11,283 nucleotides of DNA. Source: DATDOY01 sp035293045 (GTDB taxonomy: Bacteria > Actinomycetota > Acidimicrobiia > IMCC26256 > JACPCJ01). The notes under the pieces were generated by a model that made no database searches, was not told the DNA's origin, and was given only the letters and a program-made list of their open reading frames with translations. The DNA is taken from positions 1 to 11,283 of the forward strand of contig DATDOY010000091.1 in the NCBI GenBank assembly GCA_035293045.1, given 5' to 3'. Within the stretch, counting starts at the first letter, position 1. Each line of letters begins with the position of its first letter. The translations under genes and the position numbers were made by a program. Below, one piece after another: positions 1 through 5,599 of this stretch.

Positions 1-737
1 TGGTGACGCCGAAGCCCGTGCAGGACCCCCACCCCGCGCCGTGGATGGCCGCGACGTCCTCCGGATCGTCCGAGCTCGCGGGCAGCCTCGGCATGGGCCT
101 GTTGAGCTTCGCCATCCTCCAGCCGGTCTCGAGCATGGCCAAGACCATCGCCGCCTACCGCGGCGCCGCGGCGAAGGCCGAACCGATCACGAGGGTCCGT
201 AACGACCGCGTCGCCGCCTACACCCTTGCGCACTGCGCGCCGTCCGCGGCGAAGGCCGACGAGAACAACGTGTGGGAGTCCGTGTGGTGGTGGTACCACA
301 ACCTCGCCCAGTTCACGCTCGAGTGGGAGTTCTCGCACCTGCCCAAAGACCAGCAGGACGCCTACTTCCCCTTCCTCAAGCAACACGCGGACGGCGACTT
401 CGACCCGCGCGCCTTCAACGACATGGACATGATCATCGTCGGCGACCCCGACACGTGCATGGACAAGGTCCTCAAGTACGAAGCCATCGGCGTCGACCAG
501 CTCATCTGCTACCAGACCTTCGGTCACCTCTCGCACGAGGCCGTGATGGAGTCGATCGCGCTGCTCGGCAAGGAGATCATCCCCGAGCTCGAAAAGCGCG
601 GGCACCGCGTCGAGATCCACGGGCTCGACCCCGTCGCCAAGCCCGGCGCGAGGTTCGACGAGTTGACCGCCGGGGCCCAGAACTCCGTCGACGCCCACGA
701 AGCGCGCAAGGCCGCCAAGGCCGCGTCGACGAGCTGA
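1..737 (+). CDS. LLM-class (luciferase-like) flavin-dependent oxidoreductase, 3' part
   Basis: This is a 5'-truncated gene: the frame is open at the window edge (first full codon at base 3) and ends at TGA 735-737. The visible ~244 residues are the C-terminal part of a bacterial-luciferase-like TIM-barrel protein, a family usually ~340-400 residues long. Near the start is the stretch KPVQDPHPAPWMAATS followed by SELAGSLGMGLLSF, which in this family is the strand around 'KPxQxPHPPxWxAATSPxS'. Residues ~146-195 carry the C-terminal signature VGDPDTCMDKVLKYEAIGVD, with a following LICYQTFGHLSHE. Known members use reduced FMN or F420 for mono-oxygenation, including Baeyer-Villiger-type steps, or for hydride transfer; the cofactor cannot be read here. 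It lies 12 bases upstream of an SDR, so the two are probably co-transcribed. The Ala/Lys-rich tail (last ~20 residues) looks unstructured. Family call is strong; the substrate is unknown. Confidence 0.9.
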   Translation, partial: VTPKPVQDPHPAPWMAATSSGSSELAGSLGMGLLSFAILQPVSSMAKTIAAYRGAAAKAEPITRVRNDRVAAYTLAHCAPSAAKADENNVWESVWWWYHNLAQFTLEWEFSHLPKDQQDAYFPFLKQHADGDFDPRAFNDMDMIIVGDPDTCMDKVLKYEAIGVDQLICYQTFGHLSHEAVMESIALLGKEIIPELEKRGHRVEIHGLDPVAKPGARFDELTAGAQNSVDAHEARKAAKAASTS

Positions 738-749
738 GGCGGAGTACCG

Positions 750-1547
750 ATGGTCAGCACCGACGACTCCCCCGTCCCCGCGTACCCCGACCTCCTGCGT
801 CTCGACGGCCGCGGCTTCGTCGTCGTCGGCGCCGGACAAGGGATCGGCCGGCAGACCACGCACGCCCTCGCCGCGTGCGGAGCGACGGTGTTCTGCATCG
901 ACGCCGTCGAGGATCTCGCCAAAGAGATCGCCGACGAGGTCGGCGGCATCCCCCACGTCATCGACGCCACCAAGCGCGATCAGGTCGACGAGAGCGTCGC
1001 CGAAGCGCGGCGGCAACTCGGTCGCATCGACGGCCTCGTGGACATCATCGGCATGGCTCGCTACGAGCCGTTCCTCGACACGAGCGACGACACGTGGGAC
1101 TGGACCTTCGACATCGTGCTGCGCCACGCCTTCTACTTCGGGCAAGCCGCGGGGAGGGTCATGGCCGAGCAAGGGGCGGGCTCGCTCGTCTATATCGCGT
1201 CGGTCAGCGGCATCTCGTCGGCGCCGCTGCACTCGCCGTATGGCGCGGCGAAGGCCGGGCTCATGTCGTTGGTGCGTTCGATGGCCGTCGAACTCGGACC
1301 GCAAGGGGTGCGCGTGAATGCCGTCGCCCCCGGCGTCGTGTGGACGCCCCGGATCAGTCAGTTCCTCGGCGAGGAAGGCCGGGCCATGCAGTCGGACAAC
1401 TCCCCGCTGCGACGCGTTGCCGAGCCCAAGGACATCGCCTCCGCCGCTCTCTTCCTCTCGAGCGATCTCGCCGGCTACATCACGGGCCACACGATCGTGG
1501 TGGACGGCGGCGTCGGCGCCAAGTTCCCGTACCCGATGGGCCTGTAG
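750..1547 (+). CDS. SDR-family NAD-dependent oxidoreductase, atypical active site
   Basis: This 265-residue protein has the Rossmann fold of short-chain dehydrogenases/reductases. The dinucleotide loop is GAGQGIG (27-33), and Asp51 at the end of strand 2 favours NAD(H) over NADP(H). Catalytic Ser151 and Tyr164-x3-Lys168 have the normal 13-residue Ser-Tyr spacing. NAVAPGVVWTP (190-200) and a C-terminal VDGGVG are typical of classical SDRs. Two usual elements are altered. The NNAG motif reads DIIG (98-101), and the helix-4 Asn of the catalytic tetrad aligns with Val123 (DIVLRH instead of the usual DVNLKG). The start ATG follows GGAG (741-744) with 5 bases between. The stop is TAG, 4 bases before a large hairpin. 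Likely role: alcohol/ketone interconversion in the same pathway as the upstream LLM enzyme (inference). Confidence 0.93.
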   Translation: MVSTDDSPVPAYPDLLRLDGRGFVVVGAGQGIGRQTTHALAACGATVFCIDAVEDLAKEIADEVGGIPHVIDATKRDQVDESVAEARRQLGRIDGLVDIIGMARYEPFLDTSDDTWDWTFDIVLRHAFYFGQAAGRVMAEQGAGSLVYIASVSGISSAPLHSPYGAAKAGLMSLVRSMAVELGPQGVRVNAVAPGVVWTPRISQFLGEEGRAMQSDNSPLRRVAEPKDIASAALFLSSDLAGYITGHTIVVDGGVGAKFPYPMGL

Positions 1548-1550
1548 CCC

Positions 1551-1607
1551 CATGTTCTTGGATGGGTGCCAGGCACGAAAAGCGTGCAATTCCCAGCCAA
1601 GAACATG
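1551..1607 (+). repeat. 57-base imperfect hairpin between SDR and SGNH hydrolase genes
   Basis: The outer arms are a perfect 11-base inverted repeat: CATGTTCTTGG (1551-1561) and CCAAGAACATG (1597-1607). After a single mismatch (A1562/G1596), TGGG (1563-1566) pairs with CCCA (1592-1595). After an internal loop, GCACG (1573-1577) pairs with CGTGC (1583-1587) around an AAAAG loop. A second small palindrome, GTGCCAGGCAC (1566-1576), sits in the left half. There is no T-tract, so it is not a standard intrinsic terminator. The final ATG of the right arm is the likely start codon of the next gene. Its size and architecture resemble REP-type or MITE-like dispersed palindromes, but I see no second copy in the window. 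Function is inferred only: transcript stabiliser/attenuator, translational control, or a mobile palindrome. Confidence 0.75.
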
Positions 1608-2591
1608 AACTCGCGGCCCGAGCAACCGGAGCCGTTTCTGCGGGGCGCGGCGTTCCGGCCGGCCTCAGGCGTCCCGTACCCCCGTGCCCGTGACGACGCC
1701 CGCCTACCCCGCGACACGTGGTCCCAAGCGTGCATCCCAGCCGGCGTTCGCCTCGAGTTTGTCGGCGACGCCGAGGCGGTCTCCATCCAGTACCAGACCG
1801 AAACCGACGACCCCGGATTCCGCGGCCCGGGCGGCGGGCTCTCGTTCCAACTGTGGCGCGACGGCCGGTTAATCGCCGAGGAGAAGGCCGTGGTCGGACA
1901 AGGGGTGGCGACACTCCACCTCGGTGGCGCCGCCGCCGAGCGGCCCGCCGTCGTCTATCTCCCCGAGATCATGCGACCGATCGTTCTCTCGATTCAGGGC
2001 CAGGGCGGATCCATCGAGGCGGCGCAGCCCCAGCCCCGCTGGATCGCATATGGCGACTCCATTCTCGAGGGGTGGACGGCCTCTGCTCCCGCGCTCGGCT
2101 GGGCCTCGATCGCGCACCGGCGGCACCAACTCGATCTCGTCAACATGGGATACGCCGGATCCGCTCGTGGGGAGCTTGCCTCCGCGGAGCACGTGGCGTC
2201 GCGCGAGGCAGACGTCTATTCCATCAGCCACGGGACGAACTGCTGGAGCGTCGTCCCCCACTCCACCGACATGGTGCGCGCCAATCTCTCCGCGTTCCTC
2301 GACCTGCTTCGCGCGGCCCGGCCCGAGGCGCCGGTGGTCGTGGCGAGCCCGGTGCTCCGCCCCGACGCCGAGTCGACGCCGAATCCGCTCGGCGCCACCC
2401 TGGCCGACCTTCGCAGGACGATGGAGGACACCGTGGGCGAACGGATCGCCCGAGGGGACGATCGGCTCTCCCTCGTGATGGGCGAGGAACTCATCGACGC
2501 GTCCATGCTCGCCGACGGCATCCATCCGAACGACGAGGGCCACATGACGATCGCCGCCGTCCTCGGCGACGCCCTCATGGCGGCGCTGTAA
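1605..2591 (+). CDS. SGNH/GDSL-type hydrolase with N-terminal beta domain
   Basis: A predicted serine esterase/acylhydrolase of 328 residues from ATG 1605. An in-frame GTG at 1566 would add 13 residues encoded by the hairpin, which look non-conserved, and neither start has a good ribosome site. In 1605 numbering, block I is YGDSILEG with nucleophile Ser152. Block II is NMGYAGSARGE with oxyanion Gly185. Block III is SHGTN with Asn212. Block V is DGIHP with Asp304 and His307. All SGNH catalytic residues are therefore present. About 145 residues precede the hydrolase domain and look beta-rich, an arrangement like SsfX3-type or CE2-type GDSL proteins in which an N-terminal beta-sandwich precedes the catalytic domain. 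No signal peptide is seen, so it is probably cytoplasmic. The gene lies 7 bases before the IclR gene. An ester, lactone or acyl-sugar substrate is plausible; which one is unknown. Confidence 0.88.
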   Translation: MNSRPEQPEPFLRGAAFRPASGVPYPRARDDARLPRDTWSQACIPAGVRLEFVGDAEAVSIQYQTETDDPGFRGPGGGLSFQLWRDGRLIAEEKAVVGQGVATLHLGGAAAERPAVVYLPEIMRPIVLSIQGQGGSIEAAQPQPRWIAYGDSILEGWTASAPALGWASIAHRRHQLDLVNMGYAGSARGELASAEHVASREADVYSISHGTNCWSVVPHSTDMVRANLSAFLDLLRAARPEAPVVVASPVLRPDAESTPNPLGATLADLRRTMEDTVGERIARGDDRLSLVMGEELIDASMLADGIHPNDEGHMTIAAVLGDALMAAL

Positions 2592-2598
2592 GGCATCG

Positions 2599-3510
2599 AT
2601 GGCCCGGCCGTCCCCCGCCGTCGATCGTGTCGTCGCCGTCCTCAACTTCCTCGCCGCCCACCCCGACGAGGGGTTCACGCTCTCCGAACTCGCCCGCCAC
2701 CTCGACCTCAACAAGGCGACCGCCCACTCGCTCCTAAACGCGCTGAGCGACGCGGGCTACGTGATCCGCCATCCCTCGCGCCTCACGTACACGCTCGGAC
2801 CGGCGCTCGTCGTCCTCGGCAACGCCGCCGCGGCCGGGTCGCCGGCTCTCGACTTCGCCCGCGACGAGATGCGCACCCTCGCCGAGACCTTCGAGCTGGA
2901 GTGCCTCGCCACCGCGGAGGTCGGTGACGACATGGTCATCCTCGCCCGCAGCGGCGTGCCAGGACGCCTGCGGACACTCGACGATCTCGTGCAGATCGGC
3001 CGCCGCCTCCCCCTCGTGCCTCCCCTCGGCACCGTGTTTCGTGCGTGGGCGGGCGACGACGAGATCGAGCGCTGGCTGGCGCTGCTCGAACGGACCGCAG
3101 GTGACGACGAGATCGAGCGCTACCGCCAGGGTCTGCACGCGGCACGGCGGCGCGGCTACGTCGTCGGGCTCGAGGCCGACCCTCGTGCGACGCTCGGGCG
3201 CGCCCTCGCTCAGCTCGCTGACGATGACCGGGGTGCTCGCGTCCGCGACGTCGTCGAGTCGCTCGTCGACGACTTGGGGCACGACGAGTACATCCTCGTG
3301 GACCTGCAGTCAACGTCGAACTACTTCGTCAACCACGTGGTCGCCCCCGTGTTCGACTCGAACGGAGGGGTCGCTCTGGCCATCTCGCTCGCCGGATTCC
3401 GAGGGCGCATGTCCGGCGCTGACATCGAGCGCCACGGCCGGGCCTTGCGCGACGCCTGCGACCGCGTGACACGCGCCATCCACGGTCGCGCCCCCGAACA
3501 GGCAGCCTGA
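2599..3510 (+). CDS. IclR-family transcriptional regulator
   Basis: A 303-residue DNA-binding regulator, somewhat longer than the usual ~250-280. The N-terminal winged helix-turn-helix spans roughly residues 6-66: AVDRVVAVLNFLA, then FTLSELARHLDLNKATAHSLLNAL as the helix-turn-helix, then a wing ending RLTYTLGPAL. The C-terminal GAF-like effector-binding domain covers about 84-290 and includes PPLGTVFRAWAG and RRRGYVVGLEAD. Family members bind palindromic operators as dimers or tetramers and usually respond to a small pathway metabolite, often controlling adjacent catabolic genes. Here it is the last gene of the first + strand run, 7 bases after the SGNH gene, and the only regulator among the enzymes, so it probably controls this cluster (inference). 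GDDEIER occurs twice (152-158, 168-174), encoded by a 19-base direct repeat. The stop is 10 bases from the convergent cytochrome gene. Confidence 0.93.
   Translation: MARPSPAVDRVVAVLNFLAAHPDEGFTLSELARHLDLNKATAHSLLNALSDAGYVIRHPSRLTYTLGPALVVLGNAAAAGSPALDFARDEMRTLAETFELECLATAEVGDDMVILARSGVPGRLRTLDDLVQIGRRLPLVPPLGTVFRAWAGDDEIERWLALLERTAGDDEIERYRQGLHAARRRGYVVGLEADPRATLGRALAQLADDDRGARVRDVVESLVDDLGHDEYILVDLQSTSNYFVNHVVAPVFDSNGGVALAISLAGFRGRMSGADIERHGRALRDACDRVTRAIHGRAPEQAA
3055..3121 (+). repeat. 19-base direct repeat inside the IclR gene
   Basis: GACGACGAGATCGAGCGCT occurs at 3055-3073 and again, identically, at 3103-3121. The 48-base offset is exactly 16 codons, so GDDEIER is duplicated in frame in the helical part of the effector domain. 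It may be a small tandem duplication that has since diverged, or chance in GC-biased acidic/basic helix coding. Confidence 0.6.
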
Positions 3511-3520
3511 GTCGATGTCG

Positions 3521-3913
3521 CTACAACTCGTCGCGTGTGTATCTCACGACGGCTTCGATCTCGGCGTCCGACAACAGGCTTCCGAACGACGGCATGCCTC
3601 CGCCACCCGCCTTCACGAAGGCGATCTGGTTCGCGACGTCCGGAAAGGCGCGCGCCACCCTCCCGTCGAAGAGGGCCGGGGCGGTGAGGCCCTCGCCAGC
3701 CGCACCGTGGCACCTCGCGCAATGGGACGCGAACACCGCCGCCCCATCGACGCGCTCGTCTCCACCCTCGGCCCCGGCGCCGTCGGACACAGTGGTGGTA
3801 CCCACGGGTGCGGGTACGGCCTCCTCCGGCTCGTTGGCAAACAGCAGCACGAGGAAGACGCCGACGGCGAGGAGGGCAACCACCTCCACCCCGTTCACAA
3901 TCCGCGTGAACAT
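3521..3913 (-). CDS. Membrane-anchored class I c-type cytochrome
   Basis: A 130-residue mono-haem cytochrome c. Residues 9-25 (VEVVALLAVGVFLVLLF) form an N-terminal membrane anchor with no obvious cleavage site. They are followed by an acidic/Pro/Gly-rich linker (~27-55) and a small globular domain outside the membrane. CARCH (65-69) is the covalent haem site with His69 as proximal ligand. Met107 in GGGMPSF is the expected distal ligand, and the C-terminal helix LSDAEIEAVVRYTRDEL is typical of class I. The start at ATG 3913 overlaps the upstream gene's TGA (TGATG). The frame is open further upstream, but the added residues would lie inside the membrane-protein gene and are Arg-rich noise. No Shine-Dalgarno sequence is visible, so translation is probably coupled. 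It likely passes electrons between its partner membrane protein and a respiratory oxidase or reductase (inference). Confidence 0.9.
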   Translation of the reverse strand: MFTRIVNGVEVVALLAVGVFLVLLFANEPEEAVPAPVGTTTVSDGAGAEGGDERVDGAAVFASHCARCHGAAGEGLTAPALFDGRVARAFPDVANQIAFVKAGGGGMPSFGSLLSDAEIEAVVRYTRDEL

Positions 3914-4482
3914 CAGATGCTCGGGAAGCCGGCGTCGCGGAAGAACCAGAGCGCGCTCGTGTACCACAGCCCCACGAGCACGGTGAACACCGTCCCGCCC
4001 GCCAAGGGGAGCACCCATTCCGGCAAGGACCGCGACCGGACGGCCATGATCTTCATGGCGAACACGCCATAGAAGAAGCATCCGAGGAGCGAATGCACGA
4101 AGCGACGCGTTTGATCCGCATCGGACTCGAATCCCAGCGACCACAGGCAGTGGTACGCGACGGGAAGCGTGAGCGCGAATGCGAGGGTGCCCGAGAGGCG
4201 ATGGGCGTCACCCAACCATTCCGGGACGTTCGCAGGAACGTTGATCTTGCCGACGATGCGCGCCGCGCTCAGGAGTTGGAACCCCGCCAAGACGACAGCG
4301 GCGGTCGTGAACCACGCCTTGAGGTTGATCGTCGAGGTGAAGAACAGCGTGAAGATCGCCCGGCCGGTGGGATCGTGAGCGTTGCCGTACACGCCGAGGA
4401 AGACCGACACCCCGGCCCCGACGAGCAGCGCCACCACGAGCGGGACAAGCGCCCGGTTCGCGTCGGTCGCACCCCTAGCCAT
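3913..4482 (-). CDS. Multi-pass membrane protein, DUF6529-like, possible b-haem protein
   Basis: A 189-residue protein with about five hydrophobic helices (roughly 11-31, 55-75, 97-117, 129-147, 157-180). It resembles the actinobacterial membrane family I know as DUF6529; this is recalled, not searched. Histidines lie in or at the edges of helices: His94 in HRLSG, His111 in VAYHCLW and His130 in HSLLG. The two HxxxG patterns recall the b-type-haem ligands of cytochrome b561/ferric-reductase-like proteins, so membrane haem binding is a reasonable inference. The gene is first of a two-gene unit with the c-type cytochrome (1-base overlap, TGATG), which supports an electron-transfer role. Its ATG is only 14 bases from the start of the divergent SDR gene, and an AGGG (4492-4495, minus strand) lies 9 bases upstream as a weak ribosome site. 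Existence is confident; function is not. Confidence 0.85.
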   Translation of the reverse strand: MARGATDANRALVPLVVALLVGAGVSVFLGVYGNAHDPTGRAIFTLFFTSTINLKAWFTTAAVVLAGFQLLSAARIVGKINVPANVPEWLGDAHRLSGTLAFALTLPVAYHCLWSLGFESDADQTRRFVHSLLGCFFYGVFAMKIMAVRSRSLPEWVLPLAGGTVFTVLVGLWYTSALWFFRDAGFPSI

Positions 4483-4496
4483 CGAGGGAGACCCTA
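4483..4496. promoter_or_regulatory. 14-base divergent intergenic region with back-to-back ribosome sites
   Basis: Only 14 bases separate the ATG of the minus-strand membrane-protein gene (4482) from the ATG of the plus-strand SDR gene (4497). They contain AGGG-AGA-CCCT (4485-4495), a short inverted repeat. On the plus strand it supplies AGGGAG (6 bases before the SDR ATG). On the minus strand it supplies AGGG (9 bases before the other ATG). Promoters for both genes must lie inside the opposing coding sequences, or the genes are read from farther away. Confidence 0.7.
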
Positions 4497-5303
4497 ATGG
4501 CGAACCAGGATCCGTTCCGCTGCGACTCCAAGGTGGCCGTCGTCACGGGCGCCGCCTCGGGAATCGGACGGGCCGCCGCCGTCCACCTCGCCTCGGCCGG
4601 AGCGCAGGTCGTCGTCGCCGACATCGACCAGACCAGCCTTGGGCTGACCGCCGCCCTCATCGGCGGGGCGACCGCCGTCACCACCGACGTCGCCGATCGC
4701 GACGCCATGGACCGCCTCGTGGCGGCGGCGCTCGACGCGCACGGTCGTCTCGATGCCATGGTCAACGTGGCCGGCATCATCCGGACGGGCGACCTCGCCG
4801 ACCTCGCCGAGGACGAGCTCGACACCATCCTCCGCGTCAACCTGAAGGGCGTGTTGTTCGGCACCCAAGCCGCCATCCTCGCCATGCGCCCCGCGGGCGG
4901 CGGGCCCGGGGGTGGAGGCGGGAGCATCGTGAACGTGACGTCGGCGGCGATCGACATGCCCGCGGCCGGCTACGGCGCGTACGCCATCTCCAAAGCGGGC
5001 GTGGCGATGCTCACCCGCACCGCCGCCGTCGAAGAAGGCAGGCACGGGATCCGGGTGAACGCCGTAGCACCGGGGTTCGTGGAGACGGCGATGACGGGCC
5101 GGTGGTTCACCGGTGAGGACGGCCGGGTCGACCGTGAAGCGCGCGAGGCCTTCCTCGGAGCGGTCGCCAAACAGTCGCCGATGGGAATCACCGGAGAACC
5201 CGAAGACATCGCCGCCGCGATCGTCTATCTCGTCTCCGACGCGTCCCGCTTCATGACGGGGCAGATCCTGCGTCCGAACGGCGGGACGGTGATGCCGTGG
5301 TAA
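4497..5303 (+). CDS. Classical SDR-family NAD-dependent oxidoreductase
   Basis: A 268-residue short-chain dehydrogenase/reductase with a complete classical motif set. TGAASGIG (17-24) is the cofactor loop, Asp42 points to NAD(H), and Asp64 begins the D-V adenine-ring motif. NVAG (90-93) follows. The tetrad is Asn115, Ser149, Tyr162 and Lys166, with NAVAPGFVETAM after it and an EPEDIAAAIVYLVSDASRFMTGQ C-terminal region. Such enzymes oxidise secondary alcohols or reduce ketones. An unusual glycine-rich loop (PAGGGPGGGGGS, ~132-143) is inserted between helix 4 and strand 5. The start is fixed by AGGGAG (4485-4490), 6 bases upstream. Its last codons overlap the GTG start of the next gene by 7 bases, so the two are translationally coupled. 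It opens the four-gene run that ends at 7544. Confidence 0.94.
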   Translation: MANQDPFRCDSKVAVVTGAASGIGRAAAVHLASAGAQVVVADIDQTSLGLTAALIGGATAVTTDVADRDAMDRLVAAALDAHGRLDAMVNVAGIIRTGDLADLAEDELDTILRVNLKGVLFGTQAAILAMRPAGGGPGGGGGSIVNVTSAAIDMPAAGYGAYAISKAGVAMLTRTAAVEEGRHGIRVNAVAPGFVETAMTGRWFTGEDGRVDREAREAFLGAVAKQSPMGITGEPEDIAAAIVYLVSDASRFMTGQILRPNGGTVMPW

Positions 5304-5599
5304 TCGTCATCCACCGCGACATCCTGCGTCTCGCCGAGCCCGAAGACTGCCGCGCCTTCAAGGTGGTGGTGGAGGCGGGCACCGAGACCCAGGTGATGCA
5401 GGCGCTCGCACAGGTCGGCCGCATGGCCGATCGGGACACCGCCTGGATCCGCACCGACGCCGTTCGATCGATGGCCGATGGCCGGGTTGACGCCGACTGG
5501 GAGAACGAGTTCGCAGCGATGCTGGCCTACGCGGCCACCAAGGGGTGGCTCGACGACGACGGCACGGAGATCCAGGCGCACATCGAGTGGACGACCTGA
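5297..5599 (+). CDS. Conserved-looking small protein of unknown function
   Basis: A 100-residue protein starting at GTG 5297, inside the last codons of the SDR gene, and ending at TGA 5599, inside the first codons of the OYE gene. Overlap at both ends argues that it is real and made in step with its neighbours. I do not recognise the family. It is acidic and soluble, with no signal peptide, membrane helix or metal motif; its only Cys is residue 18 (EPEDCRAF). It looks mostly helical after an N-terminal beta strand (MVIVIHRDILRL), with an alanine-rich helix (ETQVMQALAQVGRMA), a WENEFAAMLAYAATKGW segment and a C-terminal strand ending HIEW. Position between two oxidoreductases suggests an accessory, chaperone-like or substrate-handling subunit, or a small enzyme (inference only). 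Confidence 0.8.
   Translation: MVIVIHRDILRLAEPEDCRAFKVVVEAGTETQVMQALAQVGRMADRDTAWIRTDAVRSMADGRVDADWENEFAAMLAYAATKGWLDDDGTEIQAHIEWTT

Noticed and set aside
272..1693. Long plus-strand open frame (~473 codons) across the LLM and first SDR genes in another frame
   Set aside because: The translation is dominated by Arg/Pro runs and crosses two well-supported genes and the hairpin. It is a GC-bias shadow.
1718..2737. Second-frame open reading frame (~339 codons) over the SGNH gene and the IclR start
   Set aside because: Arg-rich noise in a shifted frame. The SGNH and HTH motifs are in the other frame.
3914..4144. Upstream extension of the cytochrome c frame on the minus strand
   Set aside because: It overlaps the membrane-protein gene, has a non-native Arg-rich composition, and would bury the membrane anchor internally. 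ATG 3913 fits the TGATG coupling and the anchor at the N-terminus.
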